NCBI GenBank assembly: GCA_902782955.1
Contig: CACZPD010000053.1
Location: 1 to 18,357 of the forward strand
Direction of reading: 5' to 3'
DNA from: an uncultured Erysipelotrichaceae bacterium
Lineage (GTDB): Bacteria; Bacillota_I; Bacilli_A; Erysipelotrichales; Erysipelotrichaceae
DNA: 18,357 nt
Part shown: one piece after another, positions 1 through 7,573 of the stretch
Layout: every line of letters begins with the position of its first letter
Numbering within the stretch: the stretch's first letter is position 1
Notes under the pieces: model-generated
Database searches by the model: none
Seen by the model: only the letters and a program-made list of their open reading frames with translations
Told to the model about the DNA's origin: nothing
Made by a program: the position numbers and the translations under genes

Positions 1-244
1 CCGCAGTGTCACTGTCATCACGGAAGATTCCGGTGCGGCGGACTGTCTGAGCACTGCCCTTTTCACCATGTCTGTCGAAGACGGGAAAAAGACAGTGGAA
101 GCCTATGAAGCAGAAACAGGCAAAAAGGTCGATATCATCTGGATCATGGACAAGGAAAAAGCACCTGAGGATCCGCATTCCGCAGAAAAGAACGGCCTGG
201 TAATCATCTATACCGAAGGTCTGGAAGGAAAGATCGCGTTATGA
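1..244 (+). CDS. apbE: FAD:protein FMN transferase (ApbE family), C-terminal part
   Basis: Only the last 80 codons are in the window; the reading frame starts at base 2 and ends with TGA at 242-244. The visible start of this fragment reads V-T-V-I-T-E-D-S-G-A-A-D-C-L-S-T-A-L-F. This matches the C-terminal ApbE signature, in which the Asp of AAD and the Thr four residues later bind Mg2+. ApbE proteins move FMN from FAD onto a Thr of target proteins, typically outside the membrane, for example on Rnf/Nqr subunits and other flavin electron carriers. The tail is rich in charged residues and ends in a hydrophobic strand, as usual for the family. The stop overlaps the next start as ATGA, so translation is probably coupled to the permease downstream. 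The N-terminus, any lipoprotein signal and the promoter are outside the window. Family call is firm; the target protein is unknown. Confidence 0.82.
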   Translation, partial: RSVTVITEDSGAADCLSTALFTMSVEDGKKTVEAYEAETGKKVDIIWIMDKEKAPEDPHSAEKNGLVIIYTEGLEGKIAL

Positions 245-1068
245 TCGATATTCTGTTGGATACCATACTGGATATCCTCCGCATCCTGCCGTTTCTGTTC
301 GGAACATATCTGTTTCTGGAATGGCTTGAAACACATGCGGAGCACCGGTTTGTACATATTCTGGAAAAGCATCACCGCCTCGGTCCGCTGTTCGGGAGCC
401 TTCTCGGACTTGTGCCGGAGTGCGGTTTTTCAAGTGCTTCCAGCAATCTGTATACGACCGGGATCATCCATGCGGGAACCCTGATCGCCGTATACCTGTC
501 GACTTCCGATGAGATGCTGCCGATCATGCTTTCAAGCCATGCGCCATGGTCAAAGATTCTTCCGATCCTCTGTGTCAAACTCATCACGGCATGTCTTGCC
601 GGGTATCTTGTATATTTCCTGGTCCCGAAGAAAAAGCGGGATATCGATTCCTTCTGTGAAAGGGAACACTGTGAATGTGAACAAGGCATTCTGCATTCTG
701 CCCTGAAACATACCGTTACCATCACTGCCTGGCTGTTTGTCATCACATTGATCCTCAACGGCATCATTGAACTGGCAGGTATGGATTCGATCCGGAACCT
801 GGTCATCCATTATCCGAACAAATCACTTCTGTTATGCACCCTGATCGGAATCATTCCGAACTGTGCTTCTTCCATTACCCTGACGACCCTTTATCTGGAA
901 AACGTCATTCCATTCGGTGCGGTATGCGCAGGACTTCTCGCAAATGCCGGTATCGGCCTGCTTGTACTTTTCCGGGTCAATCCGGACTGGAAGGCAAATT
1001 TAAAAATATCCGGATTCCTCATCGCCGTTTCCCTTGCGGCCGGGATGATCATCCAGATATTTGCCTAA
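241..1068 (+). CDS. Putative 10TM metal exporter (ArsP_2-like; 'putative manganese transporter')
   Basis: A 275-residue polytopic membrane protein of the family named 10TM heavy-metal exporter or putative manganese transporter, in some databases arsenic efflux protein. It has two related halves. Residues 56-83 (start G-L-V-P-E-C, then a Ser-rich stretch, L-Y, and a helix ending G-T-L-I-A) match residues 203-234 (G-I-I-P-N-C, Ser/Thr-rich, L-Y, then G-A-V-C-A-G). The halves are joined by a charged loop (about 129-156) holding C139, H143, C144, C146 and H152, a possible metal-binding patch. Members are believed to move a metal or metalloid ion; the substrate cannot be read from sequence. The start ATG overlaps the apbE stop, and no other start has a better site. 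The TAA stop overlaps the stop of the convergent cyclophilin gene. I see no terminator after it. Confidence 0.78.
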   Translation: MIDILLDTILDILRILPFLFGTYLFLEWLETHAEHRFVHILEKHHRLGPLFGSLLGLVPECGFSSASSNLYTTGIIHAGTLIAVYLSTSDEMLPIMLSSHAPWSKILPILCVKLITACLAGYLVYFLVPKKKRDIDSFCEREHCECEQGILHSALKHTVTITAWLFVITLILNGIIELAGMDSIRNLVIHYPNKSLLLCTLIGIIPNCASSITLTTLYLENVIPFGAVCAGLLANAGIGLLVLFRVNPDWKANLKISGFLIAVSLAAGMIIQIFA

Positions 1069-1667
1069 TCGATTATCTTTACTGTTTCAATCACCGGCTG
1101 TTCATCTGCCGGAATGGTTCCGTTATTATCGGTCGGTCTGGCATCGGAAGCGATCTTCTGCACGATATCCAGACCGTCTGTGACATGTCCGAACGCGGCG
1201 TAATATCCGTCCAGATGCTGCGCTTCACCGACCATGATAAAGAACTGGGAACTGGCGGAATTATAATCCTCTGCCCTTGCCATGGAGATCGTTCCCGGAA
1301 CATGCAGGATCGTATTCTCCCAGCCGTTGGCAGTGAATTCACCGGTGATCGTTTCACACATATCCATCTTTTCAACAGTATCCGGCTTCCCGCCCTGGAT
1401 CATGAATCCGTCTATGATCCTGTGGAAAGTCAGACCGTCATAGAATCCTGCCTGAGCCAGTCTGATGAAATTTCTGACTGTTACAGGAGCAGCCGGACCG
1501 TCCAGTTCCACGGTGACAGTACCGTAATCCCTGATCACGATCGCAGCATGATGTATCGTTTCCGGTTCTGCCGGTTCTTTTTTTTCGGTTTCTGCACTTC
1601 CTGCACCTGAGCAGGCACTCAGTACCAGAAGCAAAGTACATATTGAAATTCTTATCAGTCTTTTCAT
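1065..1667 (-). CDS. Cyclophilin-type peptidyl-prolyl isomerase, lipoprotein
   Basis: A 200-residue protein with a lipoprotein signal: positively charged start, hydrophobic stretch about 5-18, and lipobox L-S-A-C with the lipidated Cys at 19. A Ser/Glu/Lys-rich linker follows (20-38), then a complete cyclophilin domain. Conserved active-site residues include F81-H82-R83, F88-M89-Q91 and Q141-F142-F143. The position of the cyclosporin-contact Trp of human CypA (W-L-D-G) is H151 here (H-L-D-G), common in bacterial members. It should act outside the membrane as a proline isomerase helping folding of exported proteins. The start has a GGAGG site five bases upstream, overlapping the end of the preceding MATE gene only 9 nt away, so it is the last gene of the murD operon. 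Its TAG stop overlaps the permease stop on the other strand. Confidence 0.9.
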   Translation of the reverse strand: MKRLIRISICTLLLVLSACSGAGSAETEKKEPAEPETIHHAAIVIRDYGTVTVELDGPAAPVTVRNFIRLAQAGFYDGLTFHRIIDGFMIQGGKPDTVEKMDMCETITGEFTANGWENTILHVPGTISMARAEDYNSASSQFFIMVGEAQHLDGYYAAFGHVTDGLDIVQKIASDARPTDNNGTIPADEQPVIETVKIID

Positions 1668-1676
1668 GTTTCCTCC

Positions 1677-3035
1677 TCATATAACAGCTTCCATGTCATC
1701 CTCGGGAAGCTTTCTGTAAACTGTAAAATACATAGCGATAAAGCATGCCAGTCCGCCTAAAACATTGGAAACAGGCTCAGCCAGGAATACGCCTTTTACC
1801 CCAAAACCCATCGCCGGCAGAAGAACTGTCAGCGGGGCAACGATCACGGCCTTGCGCAGAAGCGAGAAGAAGATCGCCCTCTTCGTACAGCGCAGGGCCG
1901 TAAATACGGACTGTCCGCTGCTTTGGAATGCCATAAACGCAAAACCAAAGAAGTACAATCTGAGGGATTCCGTTCCCGCGCGGATCATTTCCGCATCATT
2001 CGTGAATATCGACATCATAGCCTGCGGGAAGATAAATACCGCCGCCCATGCCGCAAGGGTATAAATGATCATGCTCCAGGTTGAAAACCGTATCCCGCTT
2101 TTAATGCGGGAGTATTTCTTTGCGCCGAAATTATAGCTGAGCACCGGCTGGGCTCCCTGGCTGATACTCTGTGCAGGCAGTGAAAGAATTTCCCTGATGG
2201 AGTTCAGAACCGTCATGATGCCGACATACAGGTCACCTCCATACTGCCGCAGCATGACATTGCATACCACATTGACGAGGGTATTGGTTCCCTGCATGAT
2301 AAATCCGGCAAATCCAAGCGGGATGATTTCCTTCTGAACGGAAAGCTGCGGTATCATCCATTCCTTCCTGATATGGTACGGGGAATCCGTGCGCAGGAAG
2401 AATGAAACTGCCCAGAAAGCGGAAACCATCTGCGACAGTACGGTCGCGGCTGCCGCGCCGGCAACTCCCATTTTGAAAACATAGATGAAAACAGGATCAA
2501 GGATCAGATTCAGAAACGCCCCGATCACGATCGTCATCATTCCGGCTTTCGGATAACCGGAAGCGTTGATAAACCCGTTGAGCCCTACCGACAGCATAGA
2601 GAACACAGTCCCGAGAAGATAGATCTTCAGGTACTGGTCCGCATACACATAGGAAACATCACTTGCACCGAAAAGGTACAGAATACCTTTTCTGTATATC
2701 CAACTGAAACAGAACAGGATCAATGCCGTGATCATCAGCATACCTGTGACCTGTCCCAAAATCTTTTCCGCCCGTTTGTCATCCCCTGCCCCGCGCGCAA
2801 TGGCAAATAGCGGCGCGCCGCCGGTCGCAAACAGATTCGTGAACGCAGCCGTCAGGGTCGTAAGGGGAAAGCAGAGTCCGATGCCGGTCAGCGCTATGGA
2901 GCCGATTCCCGGCAGATGACCGATGTAGATGCGGTCAACGACGTTGTACAGAAGATGCACCAGCTGGGCAAACATCAGCGGCACAGACTGAATCATTATG
3001 ATCTTCCATACACTGCCTTTTGAGAAATCATTCAT
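1677..3035 (-). CDS. MATE family efflux transporter (second of a tandem pair)
   Basis: A 452-residue, 12-helix protein of the multidrug and toxic compound extrusion family, MepA/DinF-like. The N-terminal V-P-L-M-F-A-Q-L-V-H-L-L-Y-N-V-V-D-R-I-Y-I-G segment (about 18-39) is the usual first-helix signature. The mid-protein L-D-P-V-F-I-Y-V-F-K-M-G-V-A-G-A-A segment is the equivalent marker after helix 5/6. MATE proteins are H+- or Na+-driven antiporters for drugs or metabolites; the substrate is not predictable. The ATG overlaps the stop of the preceding MATE as ATGA, with a strong GGAGAGGAG site just before it, inside the end of that gene. It is clearly diverged from its tandem neighbour, so this is not a recent duplication. 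An unlikely alternative is a lipid- or precursor-flippase role, as for the related MOP-superfamily MurJ. Confidence 0.9.
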   Translation of the reverse strand: MNDFSKGSVWKIIMIQSVPLMFAQLVHLLYNVVDRIYIGHLPGIGSIALTGIGLCFPLTTLTAAFTNLFATGGAPLFAIARGAGDDKRAEKILGQVTGMLMITALILFCFSWIYRKGILYLFGASDVSYVYADQYLKIYLLGTVFSMLSVGLNGFINASGYPKAGMMTIVIGAFLNLILDPVFIYVFKMGVAGAAAATVLSQMVSAFWAVSFFLRTDSPYHIRKEWMIPQLSVQKEIIPLGFAGFIMQGTNTLVNVVCNVMLRQYGGDLYVGIMTVLNSIREILSLPAQSISQGAQPVLSYNFGAKKYSRIKSGIRFSTWSMIIYTLAAWAAVFIFPQAMMSIFTNDAEMIRAGTESLRLYFFGFAFMAFQSSGQSVFTALRCTKRAIFFSLLRKAVIVAPLTVLLPAMGFGVKGVFLAEPVSNVLGGLACFIAMYFTVYRKLPEDDMEAVI

Positions 3036-4396
3036 GCGCTCCTCTCCTTTCCGGTCTTGTTATATACCCTGAGCCAGAGTATTGACTGAATAGCGAGTGT
3101 CAGGACCCAGCTCAGCGGGAAACAGCTGTAGAGGACCTGCGGTGTCGGAAATCTGCGGAATACCGTAAAAAGATAGAGAATACGGAATCCGCACACACCG
3201 AGCAAGGTAACGACAGTCGGAAGAACCGCATAGCCCATGCCGCGGATACTCCCTACGATAACATCCAGAAGCCCGTTGATGAACAGGAAGAATGTTACCC
3301 ACTGAAGACGGATCATACCGGTCGATATAACTTCCGGATCTTTTGTGAAAAAACCGAGCAGTTCCTTTCCGAAGACCAGGATCAGGCATCCGAGCAGGAA
3401 TGCCCCGATGCCGCAGAGCAGGAATGCAGTCACTGTCGTTTTTCGGATCCGTTCATGCTCACCTGCCCCGTACATCTGGGATGTGAATGTGATCGATGCC
3501 TGCGGAAAGGCATCAACGAATACATAGACATATTCCTCGACTGCGTTGGCTGCCGTATTCGCGGCAACAAATATAGTACCGAATGTATTGATATTGGACT
3601 GGACGACCATGTTGCTGAAAGCAAACAGCTGGTTCTGCAGCGCCGAAGGAATACCGAACCGCAGCATTTTTCCGGCCAGGTTCAGGTCAAAACTGCGCCT
3701 GAGATCCAGACGTATGACGCTGTTTTCGTTCAGCAGTCTGTATATGATGAGGATCATGGAGAAATACTGGGAAATGATCGTCGCCAGCGCGACACCGGCA
3801 ACGCCCATATGAAACACGATTACAAAGAGAAGATTCAGAAGGACATTCAAGGCACCTGCCAGGGACAGATACAGTGTCGGATGTCTCGTATCCCCGTCAG
3901 CCCGCAAAACAGCAGCGCAGAAATCATAGACTCCGATGGCAATACCGGTCAGAAAATACAGACGCAGGTACAGTACCGCATCATGCATGATATCTGCCGG
4001 AACGGAGAGCATTTTCATCAGTAATCCGGACGCAGAGAAACCGAAGACACTGATGGCTGTGCCGAATACCAGTCCGATCATTACAGCAGAAAACACCGCG
4101 TTTCTGACCTTTTCTCCGGCTTTTTCCCCGATCAGCTGGGAAATGAGAACATTCGCCCCGACAGACAGCCCGTTCAGTCCCCACATAAAAAAGATTGTTA
4201 CGGGTCCGGATGTCCCGACAGCTGCCAGTCCCTGCTGGCCCGCAAATCTCCCGATAACAATCGTATCAGCCATGTGAAATGTGATCTGCAGAATATTGGC
4301 GATCATGATCGGCCATGCGAAATAAAGCATATTCCGTACCAGCGGCCCGTTCACGATATCCATTTTATCTGATTTCTTCTGCGTGATTTCAGTCAT
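3032..4396 (-). CDS. MATE family efflux transporter (first of a tandem pair)
   Basis: A 454-residue, 12-helix MATE transporter. After a hydrophilic lead it reads M-D-I-V-N-G-P-L-V-R-N-M-L-Y-F-A-W-P-I-M and continues into the D-T-I-V-I-G-R-F signature, the typical MATE opening (G-P-I, P in helix 1, D-x-I-V-x-G). The F-H-M-G-V-A-G-V-A-L-A-T segment is the matching site in the middle of the protein. Role: cation-coupled export of an unknown organic compound. The chosen ATG follows the murI stop directly (TAAATG), which suggests re-initiation. An in-frame ATG 11 codons later, preceded by a purine-rich stretch, is an alternative start at 4363 and would give the more usual family length. The end overlaps the next MATE gene by four bases. 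It lies within the murD-murI transcript. Confidence 0.9.
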   Translation of the reverse strand: MTEITQKKSDKMDIVNGPLVRNMLYFAWPIMIANILQITFHMADTIVIGRFAGQQGLAAVGTSGPVTIFFMWGLNGLSVGANVLISQLIGEKAGEKVRNAVFSAVMIGLVFGTAISVFGFSASGLLMKMLSVPADIMHDAVLYLRLYFLTGIAIGVYDFCAAVLRADGDTRHPTLYLSLAGALNVLLNLLFVIVFHMGVAGVALATIISQYFSMILIIYRLLNENSVIRLDLRRSFDLNLAGKMLRFGIPSALQNQLFAFSNMVVQSNINTFGTIFVAANTAANAVEEYVYVFVDAFPQASITFTSQMYGAGEHERIRKTTVTAFLLCGIGAFLLGCLILVFGKELLGFFTKDPEVISTGMIRLQWVTFFLFINGLLDVIVGSIRGMGYAVLPTVVTLLGVCGFRILYLFTVFRRFPTPQVLYSCFPLSWVLTLAIQSILWLRVYNKTGKERSA

Positions 4397-5203
4397 TTAC
4401 ACCGTAACCTGTTCTACCTCTCCGCGAAGCTGATCGCCCACGAAGATCAGGGCGTTTTCCCTGAAATGCTCCGCGTCGTCGCTTACGTAATATCTGCGGA
4501 TACTGCCGCTTGTCTCTTTCAGCAGGCCTTCCGCTTCCAGTCCCGCTTTCAGGGACCTCGCCGCCGCTTCGGAAGAACTGATGACAGATAATTCCGGCAC
4601 CAGTGAGCGGACAGCTTCCTCAAGAAGCGGATAATGCGTACATCCTAGAACGATGGTATCCACATTTTCTTTCTTCAGCTCCTCGAGATATTCTGACAGC
4701 ACAAGTCTTACAACCGGATCATCTTTCTGATATCTTCCGTTTTCCACCAACGGGACAAGCAGAGGACATGCCAGTGAAAAGACCTGCGCATCGGGATTAT
4801 ATTTTCGGATCATCCTGTCATAGGCATGGGAATTGACCGTTGCTTTCGTCGCCATGATCCCGATCCGTCCGTTTCTGGTGATCTTTGCAGCTCTTTTGGA
4901 AGCCGGTTCGATAACGCCGAAAATCGGAAGATGAAACTTCTTTTCCAGCGTTTCCCTCGCAACCGAATCGGCAGTGTTGCATGCGATCACAAGCGCTTTG
5001 ATATCAAAATTCTTCAGGAATGTCACATCATTGACAGCATACTCACGGATCTGTTTATCCGACTTTGTGCCGTACGGGAGATGTGCCGTATCCCCGAAAT
5101 AGATAATATTTTCATTCGGCATCAGCCGGAAAACGCTTCTGGCGACAGTCAGTCCACCGATTCCCGAATCGAAGATACCGATATAACTGCTTTCATTTTT
5201 CAT
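4397..5203 (-). CDS. murI: Glutamate racemase
   Basis: A 268-residue cytoplasmic enzyme that interconverts L- and D-glutamate, giving the D-Glu of peptidoglycan. The N-terminus has F-D-S-G-I-G-G-L-T-V (11-20), where D12 and S13 bind substrate, followed by Y-F-G-D-T-A-H-L-P-Y-G-T (35-46). The two catalytic cysteines are C75 in A-C-N-T-A and C188 in G-C-T-H-Y-P, with H190 beside the second. The length is normal. The start overlaps the murD stop as ATGA, and the stop abuts the first MATE gene with no spacer. No good Shine-Dalgarno site is seen at the usual distance, consistent with translational coupling to murD. Placing murI after murD joins D-Glu production to the ligase that uses it. Confidence 0.96.
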   Translation of the reverse strand: MKNESSYIGIFDSGIGGLTVARSVFRLMPNENIIYFGDTAHLPYGTKSDKQIREYAVNDVTFLKNFDIKALVIACNTADSVARETLEKKFHLPIFGVIEPASKRAAKITRNGRIGIMATKATVNSHAYDRMIRKYNPDAQVFSLACPLLVPLVENGRYQKDDPVVRLVLSEYLEELKKENVDTIVLGCTHYPLLEEAVRSLVPELSVISSSEAAARSLKAGLEAEGLLKETSGSIRRYYVSDDAEHFRENALIFVGDQLRGEVEQVTV

Positions 5204-6537
5204 AATGCATTAACGATCCTTTTAAAGTGTTCTCCCCTCTCTTCGAAACAGGAGTATTGGTCAAACGATGAAGTCGTCGGTGAAAGCAGGACAATATCCC
5301 CGCTTTCAGCCAGGCCGGCTGCTTTCGCTACAGCCTGTTCCAGATTCTCCACCACAATGGCATCCTCCCCGACAAGATCCGTGGAAATGCGCCGTCCGGA
5401 AGCGCCAAAGCCGATCACGTTTTTGACACATCCGAGATGTTTTTTCATTTCATCCATGGACAGGCCTTTTTCGAATCCTCCGACAAGCAGGATCACTCCT
5501 TTGTCAAATGATTTCAGCGCGGTGATCGTTGCGTCGGTATTCGTGCCTTTGGAATCATTGTAGTATTTTACACCGTTTATCTCCCGGACAAATTCGATCC
5601 GGTGTTCAACGCCTTTAAACGCATAGACAACTTCGCGGATATCCCCGGCGCTGACACCGAGTCTGTTAGCCAGGCATGCAGCGATCAGGATATTCTGCAG
5701 GTTGTGCTTACCGGGAACACAGACACGGGAAACATCGAGAAGCTTTTCCCCGTTGATGAACATATAACCGTCTTTCATATAAGCATCTGTGTCACATTTT
5801 TCAAGCGACATCGTCATGCACTTACAGGGAACCGGATATTTTTCCGTATATTCTTTCAGGACCGGGTCATCCGCGTTCAGGATAAACGTATCATCATCCT
5901 TCATATTCTCGTATACCCTGGTCTTGGAACGATAATAGGCATCCAGTCCGCCCATGAAATCGATATGATCCGGTGTCAGGTTCATGATCGCGGAAGTTTC
6001 CGGACGGAATGAAATGATATCAGCCAGCTGGGCATTGCTGATCTCAAGCGAAATATAATGACCTTCTTCTTCCAGGAGATTATGTTCAAGAACGAGTTCA
6101 CACAGCGGGGTTCCGATATTGCCGCCAACATGTGCTTTTTCCCCATATGCTTTCTTCAGAAATTCATAGACAAGGGTTGTTGTCGTGGTCTTTCCGTTTG
6201 TGCCTGTGATCGCAGCGTAATGCTGGGGACGGCTGACCTGATATGCGAGTTCGATCTCAGTGATAACCGGAATACCGCGCTTCTTCATATCCACGATGAA
6301 CGGGCTGACCGGCGGAACTCCCGGATTTTTGATGACGAGGTCATAGGATTCCGCGAAAACCTCATCTGTCTGCGGAACACATGCAACGCCAAGCGCCGTT
6401 AGTTCATCTTTATTTTTTATTTCTTTTTTTTCTGTCACGGTGATCTGATCGGCACCGAGCTTCACAAGCAGACGGATCGCTGCCATGCCGCTTCTGGCCA
6501 GACCGATTACCAGTATTCTCTTTCCCTGAAAATCCAT
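5200..6537 (-). CDS. murD: UDP-N-acetylmuramoyl-L-alanine--D-glutamate ligase
   Basis: A Mur ligase that adds D-glutamate to UDP-MurNAc-L-Ala using ATP, in the cytoplasm. I start it at the ATG at 6535-6537 (445 residues): it has an AGAAGGA site at good spacing and begins M-D-F-Q-G-K-R-I-L-V-I-G-L-A-R-S-G, the normal MurD opening. The open frame continues 20 codons upstream, but that extension covers the promoter -10 and is not family-like. Visible motifs are the N-terminal nucleotide fold (7-18), the ATP P-loop T-G-T-N-G-K-T-T-T (111-119, K115), N-L-T-P-D-H-I-D in the central domain, and G-V-E-H-R-I-E-F plus N-D-S-K-G-T-N in the ligase C-terminal part. murD usually sits in the dcw division cluster; here it leads an operon with murI, two MATE genes and a cyclophilin. 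Confidence 0.96.
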   Translation of the reverse strand: MDFQGKRILVIGLARSGMAAIRLLVKLGADQITVTEKKEIKNKDELTALGVACVPQTDEVFAESYDLVIKNPGVPPVSPFIVDMKKRGIPVITEIELAYQVSRPQHYAAITGTNGKTTTTTLVYEFLKKAYGEKAHVGGNIGTPLCELVLEHNLLEEEGHYISLEISNAQLADIISFRPETSAIMNLTPDHIDFMGGLDAYYRSKTRVYENMKDDDTFILNADDPVLKEYTEKYPVPCKCMTMSLEKCDTDAYMKDGYMFINGEKLLDVSRVCVPGKHNLQNILIAACLANRLGVSAGDIREVVYAFKGVEHRIEFVREINGVKYYNDSKGTNTDATITALKSFDKGVILLVGGFEKGLSMDEMKKHLGCVKNVIGFGASGRRISTDLVGEDAIVVENLEQAVAKAAGLAESGDIVLLSPTTSSFDQYSCFEERGEHFKRIVNAL

Positions 6538-6561
6538 ATTGATTCCTTCTTTCAGTCTATT

Positions 6562-6567
6562 ATTATA
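6562..6567 (-). promoter_or_regulatory. murD operon promoter, -10 element
   Basis: The minus strand reads TATAAT here, 24 bases before the murD ATG, leaving room for a short leader with its AGAAGGA site. The -35 at 17 bases is poor (CGCATG). A 13-base palindrome, GCATGT-C-ACATGC (6577-6589), occupies the spacer/-35 region, so the promoter may need or be blocked by a DNA-binding protein. Confidence 0.5.
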
Positions 6568-6642
6568 CATGAGATTGCATGTCACATGCGGATACAAAGC
6601 GATTATTTTGTACAGAGCCTGTCATAATGGCATACCTTTTTG

Positions 6643-6671
6643 TTGCAAGCCGTGTCTGTTCGCTGTATGAT
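6643..6671 (+). promoter_or_regulatory. Promoter of the pyridoxal kinase gene
   Basis: A sigma-A-type promoter: -35 TTGCAA (6643-6648), 17-base spacer, -10 TATGAT (6666-6671). The predicted transcript start is near 6678, giving a leader of under 20 bases that contains the GGAGGTGA ribosome site before the ATG at 6695. Both boxes and the spacing are good, so this is one of the clearest promoters in the window. It is divergent from the murD promoter. Confidence 0.7.
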
Positions 6672-6694
6672 TGTCACTAAATCGGAGGTGATTT

Positions 6695-7525
6695 ATGAAA
6701 CGTATTGCAACAATGCAGGATATCTCCTGTGTCGGAAAATGCTCCCTGACGGTTGCCCTGCCTGTCATATCTGCCATGGGAATTGAAGCTGCAGTGATCC
6801 CGACTGCTGTTCTTTCCACCCACACCATGTTTCAGAATTTCACATTTCATGATCTGACGGATGAGATCGATCCGATCATTTCACACTGGAAAAAAGAAGG
6901 TTTTTCTTTCGAAGCACTGTATACAGGTTATCTCGGTTCCCTGCGTCAGCTCGATCTGGCATCACAGCTGTTCGATGCCTTCCCGACACAGATCAAACTC
7001 GTTGATCCGTGTATGGCAGACAATGGGAAAATGTATGTCGGATTCCCGGAGGAATTCCCTGCCGAAATGGCGAAACTGTGTGCCAAAGCTGACATTATCT
7101 GCCCGAACCTGACGGAAGCGAGCTTCCTGCTGGGTATTCCGTACGTTGGTGACAACTATGACGAAGCGTATGTCCGCGATGTTCTGAAGAAACTGACTGA
7201 ACTCGGCACAAAAACCGCGATCCTGACCGGTATCTCTTTGAATAAAAACTGTCTCGGTGCTTATGCATATGACAGCGGCAACGATACATATTATTACTAC
7301 GAAACAAAAGAAGAGATCCAGCATTTCCACGGTACAGGCGACCTCTGGGCAAGTACATTCCTCGGTGCAATGGTCAACGGCAGAAGTCTGGACGACGCGC
7401 TCCGTATCGCATGTGAATTTGTCAGGGAAAGCATCCGCCTTACCCTTGCGGAAGAAAACCACAACACATACGGTGTCAATTTCGAACAGGCGATTCCCTA
7501 TCTTTCTTATCTGATCAATGCATGA
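6695..7525 (+). CDS. pdxY: Pyridoxal/pyridoxamine kinase (PfkB/ribokinase superfamily)
   Basis: A 276-residue ATP-dependent kinase that phosphorylates pyridoxal or pyridoxamine in vitamin B6 salvage, making the PLP precursor. The opening Q-D-I-S-C-V-G-K-C-S-L (8-18) is typical of the pyridoxal kinase branch, as are the V-D-P-C-M-A-D-N-G segment (103-111), C-P-N-L-T-E-A (136-142) and the anion-hole motif G-T-G-D-L-W-A-S (213-220) with catalytic base D216. The trailing F/L-x-G-A-x-V-N-G helix is also standard. The start is fixed by GGAGGTGA about six bases upstream. It is a single-gene unit with its own promoter and a bidirectional terminator. The choice between PdxY and PdxK-like naming is uncertain; a thiamin or HMP kinase is less likely given the N-terminal motif. 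Confidence 0.9.
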   Translation: MKRIATMQDISCVGKCSLTVALPVISAMGIEAAVIPTAVLSTHTMFQNFTFHDLTDEIDPIISHWKKEGFSFEALYTGYLGSLRQLDLASQLFDAFPTQIKLVDPCMADNGKMYVGFPEEFPAEMAKLCAKADIICPNLTEASFLLGIPYVGDNYDEAYVRDVLKKLTELGTKTAILTGISLNKNCLGAYAYDSGNDTYYYYETKEEIQHFHGTGDLWASTFLGAMVNGRSLDDALRIACEFVRESIRLTLAEENHNTYGVNFEQAIPYLSYLINA

Positions 7526-7531
7526 GTCTTC

Positions 7532-7570
7532 AAAAAAACCGTTTCACATCATTGAAGTGAACGGTTTTTT
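7532..7570. terminator. Bidirectional terminator between pdxY and the membrane protein gene
   Basis: A hairpin with arms CCGTTTCAC and GTGAACGG (one bulged T) is flanked by a run of A on the left and T on the right. It therefore ends in a U-tract when read from either strand. It lies only a few bases beyond both stops and serves both convergent genes. Confidence 0.85.
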
Positions 7571-7573
7571 CTT

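Noticed and set aside
834..1610. 258-codon plus-strand open frame
   Set aside because: It runs through the end of the permease in another frame and antisense to the cyclophilin lipoprotein, both of which have clear family motifs; its translation is rich in Cys, His and Arg without any domain pattern.
6538..6597. 20-codon N-terminal extension of murD
   Set aside because: It covers the likely -10 element and is unlike MurD; the ATG at 6535-6537 has the ribosome site.
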